A stretch of 64,000 bases of DNA, from positions 62,001 to 126,000 of the forward strand of contig NZ_JAHRIB010000100.1 of assembly GCF_019090165.1 (NCBI RefSeq). The letters run 5' to 3'. The number at the start of each line of letters is the position of its first letter. The stretch's first letter is position 1. The translations under genes and the position numbers were made by a program. Positions 54,589 through 63,131 of this stretch are shown piece by piece. Source of the DNA: Streptomyces sp. BV286 (lineage in GTDB: Bacteria; Actinomycetota; Actinomycetes; Streptomycetales; Streptomycetaceae). The notes below the pieces were generated by a model that did not search any database, had not been told where the DNA came from, and saw nothing but the letters and a program-made list of their open reading frames with translations.

Positions 54589-57474
54589 TCAGCCCTGCCA
54601 GCGTCCGCCGGAGAAGCGGGCGAGGGCCTCGACGATGTCAGGGGGCATGCTCTCGCGGACGTGCAGCGCCATCACCAGGGCCCAGCCGTCCCGTCCCCGG
54701 AACGGCCGCGGCGGCTGCGGCGCATCCGGCGCGAGCCGTACGTGCGGTCCGTAGACGCGCTGGTAGCGGCCTCGGGCGTACACCTGGCGGACGCGCACCG
54801 CGAGGACGTCCTGCCAGGGGTACGTCACGGAGCGGCGGCCCGTCGAGGCGGCGATCCCCCAGTGGTCGATCCGCAGGGCGCGGCGCTCCTTCGGCAGCAT
54901 GAACGCGACCGCGTTGAAGAACGCGGCGACGGCGGGCCAGAACAGCACGCTGGTCCAGCCCCTCGCGTTGTCCCAGTCCCCCGTCGCGGCCATCCGCACC
55001 GCCGCGAGCGCCATGAAGAGCAGACACAGCGGCCAATGGCCCACCGGCATGCGGCGGTTGCGGCCCTTCATGACGTACGCGTGCTCGTCGGACACGACGG
55101 TGTAGCCGGGCACGTCGCGCATGGACGGCGGGTTGTCGAGGATGTCGGCGAACCGGGGCGACGGCTCGGCGGGACGCGGTCGCAGGGGCTGCTGGAGACC
55201 GGATTGCCGGGAGTGGGATTGCCGGAGGCCGGGTTGCTGGGGGCCGCTCACCGTGAACGGCTGCCGGGGAGGGGTGGCGGCTGAGGTCCCGTCCGGGCCG
55301 GCGGTGGCGAGTGTCCCCTGCGGGCCCGCCGCAGCGGCGGCCGGCCACGGGCCGGTGGGCGGCAGGGGGCCCTGCCCCGGGGCCGGGAGCAGGGGTGCGG
55401 CGGCCGGGCGGCCGGACAGGTGTTCCTGGAGCCTGAGGTGGCGGAAGCGGTACGTACCTCCGTACCGCTGGAGCAGTCCTCCGCCGTGCGCGTCCCGCAG
55501 GAACTCCATCAGGGACCAGGGCACCCGGCCGAGCACGGCGAGCCATGCCTTGGACACCACCCACATGCACCAGGGGCTCAGGGCCACGAGCACGATCACG
55601 GCGCCCGTCATGCCCTTCGTGAAGGCGACCCAGAAGTCGACCGTGCCGTGGTCGGTCAGCAGGCTGTGCAGTCCGCAGCCCAGACCGATCAGCGGGGCGA
55701 CCACCCCGAGGGTGAGCAGCGCGGCACGGCGCTCGCCCGCCAGCAGTTCGTCCGGGGTCACCGCGTCGACCGTGTCGGCCGGCGCGGCGATCATGAGCAT
55801 CACGATCGTGGGCACGATGAACCCGAGGACGGCCTGCGCCGTGAACGCGTCGGCGTGGTAACTGCCCCGGGCCACGAGCAGGAGCAGCGTGCTGGGCACC
55901 ACGAGGATGGCGAGGGAGGCCAGGGCCCGGCGCACGGAGGCCGCCCTGGACGCGGAGCGCAGTGCCGCACCGGTTCTGAAGGGGTTGGCCCTGCGGCGCG
56001 GTTCCCAGAAGCGGTCGCCGAACCACCGGAGCGTGGCGAGTTGGATGCCGGTGGCCATGACGGCGGCGCCGAACAGGTAGTTCCGGTCGAATGCCTCGAT
56101 GTTGAGCTGGTACGAGTCGCTGTAGGTGTCCTCGACCCAGGTCACCGCCGTCATCATCGACTCGGCGAGCACGATGCACAGGACCACCAGGGTCGGCAGC
56201 GAGAGGAGCCGGGCGGCCCTGGCCCTGCTCAGCCGCCACCACGCGAACTCGCCGGTGCGACGGCGTTCCAGCTCGCGGGCGAGGAACGTGAGCCAGCCCC
56301 TGGCCCGCGCCGGGTTCCAGTGGCCCGGCGCGTGCAGCCGCTCGGTGTCGTGGGCGCCGGGCTCGAAGGCGGCCGGGATCACCGCGTCCATCAGGTGTCT
56401 CTCGACGGCTTCCCGGGTGGGCAGCCAGGTGTGGTCGGCGAGCCGGGCCGGGTCGGTGTGGACCGGGCGGTGGGCGCGCCGGGCGAGCCAGATCATCAGC
56501 GGCGTGGACAGGGCCCGGCCTAGCGGTCCCTCGGGGTGGTCGGCGAGTTCGTCGAGGACCGGCCCCCACTGCTCGTGCCGCGCCTCGTCGGCCGTGCGCA
56601 GCAGATGGACCGCGGCGTCGCGCGGTCCCACCGGGAGTGCCTCGATGTCGGAGGCGCCCGCGACCCGCACGGCAAGTGCCCGGTACTCCGGTGTGCGGGA
56701 GGCCAGGACGAAACCCAACTCCCTGGGTGCGGCGTTGAGTTCGCGGACGACGGCGGCCCGGCGGTGGGCGGGCAGTTCGTCGAGGCCGTCGAGTACGGGG
56801 AGCACGCGGCCGTCGCGTACGAGACGGCGGGCCGGATGCGCGCCGGCCACCCGGGGCAGTCCGGGGTGGTCCTCGGTGAGACGGCCGACCAGCCAGTCGC
56901 GGAACGACACGGTCTCGGCGTGCCACGACTCCAGCGACAGGAGCAGCGGGACGGGTACGCCCCGGTCGCCCGGGACGCGGCGGGTCACGTCGCCGAGGTG
57001 GCGCCCGGCGAGCAGCACGACGGTCATGGCGAGCAGGGTCGACTTGCCGGAGCCGGGTCCGCCGAGCACGAGGAGCCGGCGGGTGCCGAGGGCGAGGAGG
57101 GTGTCGGCGACGTCGCCGAGCCGGTCGCTGCGCACCGGCCGCTCTCCGGTGCCGTCCGCGGCCGGTACGCCCCAGCGGGCGAGCCATCGCACGGCGAGCG
57201 GGCCCTCGATGTCGCCGAGTTCCCAGGCGGCCACCTCGGCCGACCACTGGGCGCGTACGGCTCGGGCCAGTTCCTCCGCGGCGGTGTCGACCGGCTCGCG
57301 CGGGGGTGGCAGGTTGACGACGAGGTCGCCGTGGATGTGTCCGGCCTGGACGAGGTACTCGACCGTGCTGTCCCGCACGATGTTGCGTATTTCGGACGGT
57401 GGCTTCCACTCGTCCCGGCCGCCCTGCCCGTCCCGGCCGTCCCGTCCGTCCCGGCCGCCCCGTAACGTGTCCAT
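54589..57474 (-). CDS. NACHT-type NTPase with multiple membrane segments (bacterial NLR-like protein)
   Basis: A 961-residue protein from the ATG at 57474 (a GTG at 57519 is possible; neither has a good ribosome site). Order: a Gly-Arg-Asp repeat; an N-terminal motif EIRNIVRDSTVEYLVQAGHI (28-47, with VQAG at 42-45); NACHT NTPase with Walker A GGPGSGKST (138-146) and Walker B VLDGLDELP (227-235), LASRTPEYR sensor-like; about six transmembrane helices between 424 and 640; the end motif GGTYRFRHLRLQEHL; a Pro/Gln-rich linker; two more hydrophobic helices; and a C-terminal beta-rich domain (IDHWGIAASTGRRSVTYPWQDVLAVRV). Bacterial NACHT proteins include antiphage sensors; whether this one is, is unknown. 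Confidence 0.85.
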   Translation of the reverse strand: MDTLRGGRDGRDGRDGQGGRDEWKPPSEIRNIVRDSTVEYLVQAGHIHGDLVVNLPPPREPVDTAAEELARAVRAQWSAEVAAWELGDIEGPLAVRWLARWGVPAADGTGERPVRSDRLGDVADTLLALGTRRLLVLGGPGSGKSTLLAMTVVLLAGRHLGDVTRRVPGDRGVPVPLLLSLESWHAETVSFRDWLVGRLTEDHPGLPRVAGAHPARRLVRDGRVLPVLDGLDELPAHRRAAVVRELNAAPRELGFVLASRTPEYRALAVRVAGASDIEALPVGPRDAAVHLLRTADEARHEQWGPVLDELADHPEGPLGRALSTPLMIWLARRAHRPVHTDPARLADHTWLPTREAVERHLMDAVIPAAFEPGAHDTERLHAPGHWNPARARGWLTFLARELERRRTGEFAWWRLSRARAARLLSLPTLVVLCIVLAESMMTAVTWVEDTYSDSYQLNIEAFDRNYLFGAAVMATGIQLATLRWFGDRFWEPRRRANPFRTGAALRSASRAASVRRALASLAILVVPSTLLLLVARGSYHADAFTAQAVLGFIVPTIVMLMIAAPADTVDAVTPDELLAGERRAALLTLGVVAPLIGLGCGLHSLLTDHGTVDFWVAFTKGMTGAVIVLVALSPWCMWVVSKAWLAVLGRVPWSLMEFLRDAHGGGLLQRYGGTYRFRHLRLQEHLSGRPAAAPLLPAPGQGPLPPTGPWPAAAAAGPQGTLATAGPDGTSAATPPRQPFTVSGPQQPGLRQSHSRQSGLQQPLRPRPAEPSPRFADILDNPPSMRDVPGYTVVSDEHAYVMKGRNRRMPVGHWPLCLLFMALAAVRMAATGDWDNARGWTSVLFWPAVAAFFNAVAFMLPKERRALRIDHWGIAASTGRRSVTYPWQDVLAVRVRQVYARGRYQRVYGPHVRLAPDAPQPPRPFRGRDGWALVMALHVRESMPPDIVEALARFSGGRWQG

Positions 57475-57655
57475 GGACGGATTGTCACTGTCCGGGCCCT
57501 CGCCGTCACCCGAACTCACAGCATCGACACACGTGTTGACCGTTCCGGGCCGATGCGGTTGTCGTGGCCGGCCGCGGGTTCCGTGGGGGCGCGGGGAACC
57601 GCGCGACCGGGCCCGGCCGCCCCGCGGGTCCGTCACCACGCCGGCCGCGTGCCGT

Positions 57656-58810
57656 TCACCCCCCGATGTCCTCCGGGTGCGTCAACTCCGTTCGGCGCAG
57701 GATGAGTTCACGGCCGAGCAGCAGGGCACCGCGTGAGGCGGGCACCGGGTCCGGCAGGGTCGTCAGGTCGGTGAGGTGGGCGAAGCCGATGACGCGGCGC
57801 ACGATCTCGGTGCCCGCGAAGCCCACCGAGTCCGTCCGGACGCGGCGCAGGAAGCGGTCGAGGTAGGCGTCGTCGAAGAAGGTGTCGACGCGGGTCGGCC
57901 ACAGCCGGCGGAACTCCTGCTCGAACCCCTCCCAGGACAGGCGGAGTTGCTCCTGGTGGTCGGTGACCGTGCCGAGGGCCCGCGCCCGTTCCCGGGCGAC
58001 GAGGACGTTGGCCCAGTAGAGGCCGAGGTCGTAGCCGATCGGGCCGACGAAGGAGAACTCGGGGTCGAAGACCCGTATCACCGGGGCGCCTTCGCGCTCG
58101 CCGACCATGACGCTGCCGGTGTGCAGGTCACCGTGGAGCAGTGCCTGCGCGGACGTCATGAAGGTGTGGCGCAGGTCGGCGACCTCGGTGCGCAGGCGGG
58201 TGTCGGCGCGGAACTCGGCGGCGAGGTCGTCGAGCCCGGGGTGCCAGTGGTTGTGCTCGTGCTCGACGTACGGCTCGGAGAGGACCACGTCCTCGGTGAT
58301 CTTGCACAGTTCAGGGCTCACGGAGGCCGCGATCAAGGCCTTGCGCTCGGCGGACGGCATGCCGAAGTCGCTGGTGGCGAAGGCGAGCTGGGCGACGAAC
58401 TCGCCGACCCGGCGCGAGGTGTCCGGGCCGTAGGAGCCGCCCTCGTTGAGGACCGTGCGCAGCACCTCGAGGTCGGACATGTCCTCCATGACGAGGGCGT
58501 GGTTCTCGGCGTCGTAGCCGTGGATCACCGGGATCTTGTCCGGGGCGACCCTGGCGACCTGCGCGTAGGCGCGGGCCTCGGCGTCGGCGCGATCGGGGCT
58601 CATCGGCCAGGAGGGGCCCGCGACCCGGACCCAGGGCAGGGCCTGCTTCACGGCGAGGCGGTGGGTGCCGTCGTCGTTCGACGCGAGGAACACCCGGTTC
58701 ATGTTGCCGTCGGAGACCTCGCGGACCCGGATGTCGCCGAGGTCGTCCCAGTGGCCGCGCTCGCGCAGGTACGCGGGCACGTCCTCGGTCTCCAGGATGC
58801 GGTAGCCCAT
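57656..58810 (-). CDS. mtnK: S-methyl-5-thioribose kinase
   Basis: A 384-residue kinase of the aminoglycoside phosphotransferase/choline kinase fold. The MtnK-type motifs are VREVSDGNMNRVFLA, the Brenner motif LLHGDLHTGSVMV and FDPEFSFVGPIGYDLGLYW. It phosphorylates methylthioribose at C1 in methionine salvage. ATG at 58810 with AAGGGAG upstream, 10 nt after the permease stop, so it is the last gene of the transporter operon; this ties the transporter to methylthioribose. Confidence 0.92.
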   Translation of the reverse strand: MGYRILETEDVPAYLRERGHWDDLGDIRVREVSDGNMNRVFLASNDDGTHRLAVKQALPWVRVAGPSWPMSPDRADAEARAYAQVARVAPDKIPVIHGYDAENHALVMEDMSDLEVLRTVLNEGGSYGPDTSRRVGEFVAQLAFATSDFGMPSAERKALIAASVSPELCKITEDVVLSEPYVEHEHNHWHPGLDDLAAEFRADTRLRTEVADLRHTFMTSAQALLHGDLHTGSVMVGEREGAPVIRVFDPEFSFVGPIGYDLGLYWANVLVARERARALGTVTDHQEQLRLSWEGFEQEFRRLWPTRVDTFFDDAYLDRFLRRVRTDSVGFAGTEIVRRVIGFAHLTDLTTLPDPVPASRGALLLGRELILRRTELTHPEDIGG

Positions 58811-58820
58811 GTGAACTCCC

Positions 58821-59867
58821 TTATGCGGTGCGGCGCTTGGACAGGGTGAAACTGAAGACCAGGGCGAGGATGAGCACCGCGCCCTCGACGACGTCCTGGG
58901 TGTAGTAGGGCAGGCCCTTGATGGTCAGGCCGGTGGTGATGATGCCGATCAGGACGGCGCCCAGGGCGGTGCCCCAGACGTTCGGGCGGCCCCGGCCGAG
59001 GACGGAGGTGCCGACCAGGGCGACCGCCACCGCCTCCAGCAGCTGGGAGGTTCCGGCCGAGACGTCCCCCTGGCCGATGCGGGCCGCGAGGATGAGGCCG
59101 CCGATCGAGGCGAGGACACCGGACAGGACGTAGGCGAGGGCCCGGTAGGCGCCGACGCGGATGCCGGCCAGCCGGGAGGCCTCCGGGTTGGCGCCGATCG
59201 CGTACAGGACGCGGCCCCAGCGGGTGCGGGCGAGGAACACCCAGGCGACGACCGTGAGCGCGCCGAAGATCAGCACCGAGATGGGGATGCCGAGGACCGT
59301 GCCCCGGTCGATGCGCAGGAACCCGTCGGTGAACTTCCCCGGCGCCGTGCTGCCGTCCGACTGGGTCATGCCGGGGGTGATGGACTGGCCGTCGACGAGG
59401 ATGAGTTTGGTGCCCTGGATCACGAACATGGTGCCGAGCGTGGCCAGCATGTCGGGGATCTTCAGGACGACGATCAGCAGCGCGTTGAGCAGTCCGGCGA
59501 GCGCGCCCGCCGCGACGACGGCGAGGATCGCGACCAGGCCGACCTGGTTGTACGTGACCATCGTCTTGGCGGCGACCGTGACGCCGAGCCCGGCGACGGC
59601 GCCGACGGACATGTCCATTCCGCCGACGGCCATGGTGAGGGTCACGCCCAGGCCGAGGATCGCGGCGACGGAGACGTACCGGAGGGTGTCGAGAAGCGTC
59701 GCGGAGTCCCGGAAGGACGGCTCGCTGAGCGCGAAGTACGTGAAGAGCGTGACGGTGACGAAGATGAAGCCGTACTTGATGACGGCGCTCTGGACGCGCA
59801 GACCGGTGGAGGTCGCGGGCGGGGCCGCCGCCTTGGTGGGCACCTCGGTGCTCCGGGTGAGGGTCAT
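58821..59867 (-). CDS. Ribose-type ABC transporter permease (putative methylthioribose importer)
   Basis: A 348-residue BPD_transp_2 (RbsC-like) permease from the ATG at 59867, AGGAAG six bases upstream. Family features: LGLGVTLTMAVGGMDMSVGAVAGLGV, ARTRWGRVLYAIGANPEASRLAGIRV (EAA-like loop) and VALVGTSVLGRGRPNVWGTALGAVLIG. About ten hydrophobic segments. It works with the ATPase and binding protein encoded just upstream. Confidence 0.94.
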   Translation of the reverse strand: MTLTRSTEVPTKAAAPPATSTGLRVQSAVIKYGFIFVTVTLFTYFALSEPSFRDSATLLDTLRYVSVAAILGLGVTLTMAVGGMDMSVGAVAGLGVTVAAKTMVTYNQVGLVAILAVVAAGALAGLLNALLIVVLKIPDMLATLGTMFVIQGTKLILVDGQSITPGMTQSDGSTAPGKFTDGFLRIDRGTVLGIPISVLIFGALTVVAWVFLARTRWGRVLYAIGANPEASRLAGIRVGAYRALAYVLSGVLASIGGLILAARIGQGDVSAGTSQLLEAVAVALVGTSVLGRGRPNVWGTALGAVLIGIITTGLTIKGLPYYTQDVVEGAVLILALVFSFTLSKRRTA

Positions 59868-59904
59868 GGCGTGCTTCCTGGGGTGGCTTTCCGTGCGGCC
59901 GGCA

Positions 59905-61500
59905 TCAGACGGACGCCGAGATGGTCTGGATGACGCGGTCGCGCTCCGCGTCCTGTCCGTACGCGTCGAGGTGGATCTCCCCCGCGGCGAGGACGACGAC
60001 CCGGTCGGCGACCTCCAGCACCTCGTCGACGTCGGCGGACAGGACGACGACGGCGGCTCCCTCGGCGGCGAGGGCCCGGGCGCGGCGGCCGATGTCACGG
60101 CGGGCTCCGATGTCCACGCCTCGGAACGGCTCGTCCAGGATGAGGACGCGGGGGCGTTCGGCGAGCCAGCGGCCGACAACGACCTTCTGCTGGTTGCCGC
60201 CGGACAGCTCCTCCACGGCGCTGTGTTCGTCGCGGGCGACGACGCCGAGCCGCTCGATGGTGTCGCGGCCGAGGGCGTTCTCCCTGCGCCGGCTCACCAG
60301 CCCCGTGGTGGAGAGGCTCCTGAGGAAGGGCAGCGAGATGTTCTGGGCCAGCGACCAGCCGGGGACGAGTGCGTCGGCGTGGCGGTCCTCGGGGACGAGG
60401 TGCACTCCGCGCCGGATCGCGTCGGCGGGGCGGCGGGGCGCGTACGGCGTGCCGTCCAGCTCCACGGTCCCGCTCGGGAACGGCTCGGCGCCGAAGAGAC
60501 CGCGGGCCAGCTCCGTCTTGCCCGCCCCCAGCAGACCGACCACACCGGTGACTTCACCCGCCCGCAGGTCCAGGTCCTGGGGAGGGTGACCGGGGAGCAG
60601 CGGTACGCCCCGCAGTGAGACGGCGATCTCACCCGAGCCGGGGCCGATACCCTGCCGGGCGTCCGCGGGACGGGCCGTCTCCGCGCCCTGGGACTGCGCG
60701 AGCATGGCGCGCAGCGCGCGGTCCCAGTCGAAGGGTTTGGACTGGTCCTCGGTGAGACGGCCGTCCCGCAGGACGACCAGCCGGTCGGCCAGGGCGTCGA
60801 TCTCGCCGAGGCGGTGGGAGACGTACAGGACGGCGATGCCGTCGTCCCGCATCCGCTCGACGAGCGTGAACAGGCGCTCGGCCTCGGCGGCGGAGAGGGC
60901 CGAGGTCGGCTCGTCGAGGACGAGGAGCCTCGGACTGGTCGCGAGGGCCCGGGCCAGGATGAGCAACTGCCGGTCGGAGATGCCGAGTTCGGTGACGTCC
61001 CGTTTGAGGACCGTGTCGCTCCAGCCGAGGTCGAGCGCCGACTGGATCTCCCGGGCGCGGGCCAGCAGCCTGCGCCCGTCGAGGAACGGGTTGCCCCGCT
61101 GCCTGGCCAGCTCCTCGAAGACCAGGTTCTCGGCGACGGTCAGGCCGGGGACGATGCCCTCACCGATCCGCTGGTGCACGGTCTGGATGCCCAGTCGGCG
61201 GGCGTCGAGCGGGGACCGGAGGGCGGCGGGTTCGCCGTTCACCTCGACCTCCCCGCTGTGGTCGGTGTGCACCCCGGAGAGGATCTTGATCAGGGTGGAC
61301 TTGCCCGCGCCGTTGGCGCCCAGCAGCGCGACGACGCTGCCCGGTGCGATGTCCAGCGAGACGGACTCCAGGACGGTGCGGCCGCCGAAGGCCATGCCGA
61401 CCCCACGCAGCCGCACCGCCACACGGCCCTCGGGTGGGCCGGCGGGTGGGTCAGTGGGCGAGCCAGCGGGTGACTCAGTGGGTGAGTCAGTGGGCGACAT
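59905..61500 (-). CDS. Ribose-type ABC transporter ATPase, double NBD (putative methylthioribose importer)
   Basis: A 531-residue RbsA-like tandem ATPase. First domain: Walker A GANGAGKST, degenerate signature ELGISDRQLLILARAL, Walker B LLVLDEPTSAL. Second domain: GLLGAGKTE (non-canonical Walker A), signature LSGGNQQKVVVGRWL, VLILDEPFRGVDIGARRDI. This mixed pattern is usual in sugar importers. The N-terminal 25 residues are Ser/Pro/Thr repeats encoded by a short DNA tandem repeat. The ATG overlaps the binding-protein gene by 14 nt. Confidence 0.94.
   Translation of the reverse strand: MSPTDSPTESPAGSPTDPPAGPPEGRVAVRLRGVGMAFGGRTVLESVSLDIAPGSVVALLGANGAGKSTLIKILSGVHTDHSGEVEVNGEPAALRSPLDARRLGIQTVHQRIGEGIVPGLTVAENLVFEELARQRGNPFLDGRRLLARAREIQSALDLGWSDTVLKRDVTELGISDRQLLILARALATSPRLLVLDEPTSALSAAEAERLFTLVERMRDDGIAVLYVSHRLGEIDALADRLVVLRDGRLTEDQSKPFDWDRALRAMLAQSQGAETARPADARQGIGPGSGEIAVSLRGVPLLPGHPPQDLDLRAGEVTGVVGLLGAGKTELARGLFGAEPFPSGTVELDGTPYAPRRPADAIRRGVHLVPEDRHADALVPGWSLAQNISLPFLRSLSTTGLVSRRRENALGRDTIERLGVVARDEHSAVEELSGGNQQKVVVGRWLAERPRVLILDEPFRGVDIGARRDIGRRARALAAEGAAVVVLSADVDEVLEVADRVVVLAAGEIHLDAYGQDAERDRVIQTISASV
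61450..61498. repeat. Short tandem repeat at the start of the ABC ATPase gene
   Basis: Imperfect units of about 16 bp built on TCAGTGGG(C/T)GAG recur two to three times. Read on the minus strand they encode Ser-Pro-Thr-Asp/Glu repeats at the ATPase N-terminus. Replication slippage could change the number of units without breaking the frame only if changes are multiples of three. Confidence 0.6.
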
Positions 61501-62584
61501 TGGGGATCCAGTCGGCCGTGCTGACCTTGGCGAGGTTCAGTGCGGGCAGCGCCTTGCGCAGCTGGTCCATGTTCCCGATGCCCTTGCTCTTCAGGAAGTC
61601 CTGGGTGATCGCGACGGCCGGGAACTCGACCGAGGTCTTGTTCAGCTCGCCGGCGAGTTCCAGGGCGGCGGTGCGGACGACGGCCGCGCCGACCGCCGAC
61701 GGGTCCGTGCCCGCCGTGGCGACCCAGGGGCTGCCCTTGGCGGTCATGTTCTGGATGTCGGCGTTGGAGACGTCCGCGCCGAAGACCTTCACCCGGTCCT
61801 GGAGCTTCTTGTTCTGGACGGCGAGGACGGTGCCCTTGGCGAGTTCGTCGTACGGGGCGAAGACGCCCGCCACGTCCGAGTGCTGGGTGAGGGCGGCGCT
61901 GACCAGGGGCACGTTGTCGGTGGCCGTGGAGTCGGTGACCTTGCCGACCTTGAACTGCTGCTTCCAGCCGTTGGCGTCGGCCGTCTTCTTCCACACGCTG
62001 TCGCGCTTGTCGAGGGCGGCGTAACCGGCGACGTTGACGTAGCCGACCTTCGCGTCCTTGCCGAGTTCGCCGGCCATCACGTCGAGGACGGCCTGGGCCA
62101 TGCTGGCGTCGTCCTGCTTGGTGGAGACGACACCCTTGGTGGCGGTCTCCACGTCGTAGACGACGACCTTGATGCCCTTCTTCACCGCCTTGTCGATCTC
62201 CGGCTGGATCGTGGCCGGGAAGCCGTGATCGACGATGATCGCCCGGGCCCCGGAGTTGATGGCCGAGGAGAGGTCGGTGGCCTGCTTGGCATTGTCCGCC
62301 TGGGCGTCGTACACCGTCAGGTCGATGCCGAGGGCCTTGGCCTGGGCCTTGGCTCCGTTGCCCCACTGCTCGAAGTAGTCGCCGGCGCCGCTCTGCCGGA
62401 CCAGGGCGACCTTGACCCTGCCCTCGCTGAAGGGCGCGGGCTTCTTGCCGGTGGCGGCGGACGCCGACGCGGCGGAGTCGCCGGCCGTCTCCGAGGCGTT
62501 GGAGGACTGCGAGCAGCCCGCGAGGAGCAGGGCGGAGACGGATGCCAGCGAGAGCGCGGCGAGCGGCAGACGGGTACGGGACAT
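61487..62584 (-). CDS. Ribose-type ABC transporter substrate-binding lipoprotein (putative methylthioribose importer)
   Basis: A 365-residue Peripla_BP_4 family protein from the ATG at 62584 with TGGAG upstream. Signal peptide with lipobox LLAGC. Sugar-binding-protein features: VKVALVRQSGAGDYFEQWGNGAKAQAKALGIDLTVYDAQADNAKQATDL, INSGARAIIVDHGFP and GVFAPYDELAKGTVLAV. First structural gene of the operon; a putative leader peptide lies 178 nt upstream. Binding of methylthioribose is inferred from co-transcription with mtnK. Confidence 0.94.
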   Translation of the reverse strand: MSRTRLPLAALSLASVSALLLAGCSQSSNASETAGDSAASASAATGKKPAPFSEGRVKVALVRQSGAGDYFEQWGNGAKAQAKALGIDLTVYDAQADNAKQATDLSSAINSGARAIIVDHGFPATIQPEIDKAVKKGIKVVVYDVETATKGVVSTKQDDASMAQAVLDVMAGELGKDAKVGYVNVAGYAALDKRDSVWKKTADANGWKQQFKVGKVTDSTATDNVPLVSAALTQHSDVAGVFAPYDELAKGTVLAVQNKKLQDRVKVFGADVSNADIQNMTAKGSPWVATAGTDPSAVGAAVVRTAALELAGELNKTSVEFPAVAITQDFLKSKGIGNMDQLRKALPALNLAKVSTADWIPNVAH

Positions 62585-62761
62585 GACGGCTCCAGGAGCG
62601 GTGCAGAGGGGGATGAAGAGGGCGTGCGGGGGCGCGGGTCCGGAGCGCCGGGCGGGGGCCGGAATCCAGCCACGGCCGCGGGCGCCGGAAGACCTCGTAG
62701 GCGTCACGGGTACCGGTGGGGATCCCGTGGTGCGGAGGCGTCCGGGGCGCTCCGGATCAGG

Positions 62762-62833
62762 TCAGCGACAGCGTGCTGTGGTCGACCGGAGCAAGTCCAC
62801 GTACAGCCGCCGCACGAGCAGCAGCGTCTTCAT
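62762..62833 (-). CDS. Putative sulfur-responsive leader peptide upstream of the transporter operon
   Basis: A 23-residue open frame, ATG at 62833 and TGA ending at 62762. It begins MKTLLLV and contains RRLYVDLLRS, ending ARCR. This matches the pattern R-R-x-(H/Y)-V-D-L-x-R...C-R of short leader peptides that precede sulfur-metabolism genes across actinobacteria, as I recall that family. No Shine-Dalgarno is present; a -35/-10 pair (62864-62869, 62840-62845) would place the transcription start at or next to the A of the ATG, so it is probably translated from a leaderless mRNA. It may act in attenuation of the downstream ABC operon. Confidence 0.65.
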   Translation of the reverse strand: MKTLLLVRRLYVDLLRSTTARCR

Positions 62834-62839
62834 ACGCAG

Positions 62840-62869
62840 ATCATGAGAACGATTCCAGCCAGCCGTCAA
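62840..62869 (-). promoter_or_regulatory. Putative promoter for the leader peptide/ABC-mtnK operon
   Basis: On the minus strand TTGACG (62864-62869) and CATGAT (62840-62845) are separated by 18 bp, matching a housekeeping -35 and a fair -10. Initiation about seven bases after the -10 would fall on the ATG of the leader peptide. Confidence 0.55.
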
Positions 62870-62914
62870 AGTATTGGGACCGGTTTCTCAGTGGTTGAGA
62901 CAACAAGTTCGTCA

Positions 62915-62928
62915 CACTCGGCCGAGTG
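62915..62928. promoter_or_regulatory. Perfect 14-bp palindrome between the divergent methionine-salvage operons
   Basis: CACTCGGCCGAGTG is fully self-complementary. It lies between the minus-strand promoter (62840-62869) and a weak plus-strand -10 candidate (TACGAT, 62941-62946), where a shared regulator could act on both operons. A second inverted pair, TCTCA-gtggt-TGAGA, is at 62886-62900. Confidence 0.5.
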
Positions 62929-62984
62929 CCGGTCCGGAGTTACGATCTCGGGACCGGCACCCGACCCGGGACAGTGAGGTTCCG

Positions 62985-63044
62985 ATGACGACACCAGGCG
63001 CGACAGCGATGCGACGCTGTACCGGCGCGGCGTGTCGCGGCTGA
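62985..63044 (+). CDS. Putative Cys/Arg leader peptide upstream of mtnD
   Basis: A 19-residue open frame, MTTPGATAMRRCTGAACRG, preceded by GTGAGG six bases upstream. The end, R-R-C...A-C-R, resembles the ends of sulfur-linked leader peptides, though the V-D-L core is missing. It lies 177 nt before mtnD, with a 9-bp-stem hairpin (63132-63156) in between, a layout expected of an attenuator. Confidence 0.45.
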   Translation: MTTPGATAMRRCTGAACRG

Positions 63045-63131
63045 CCACAGGTCCGGATCCCCTGCTGATCCCCTCTTCGGTCCGCCGCCCGCCGCGCGGC
63101 ACCGTGCCCCTCCCTCGTCGACCGGTCCGGC

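Noticed and set aside
54589..57474. Calling the NACHT gene a proven antiphage system
   Set aside because: The domain architecture only permits the idea. No effector or other defence gene is adjacent, and membrane NACHT proteins are frequent in Streptomyces.
62866..63102. A 78-codon minus-strand frame in the methionine-salvage divergent spacer
   Set aside because: It spans both candidate promoters and palindromes, has shadow-like composition and no ribosome site.
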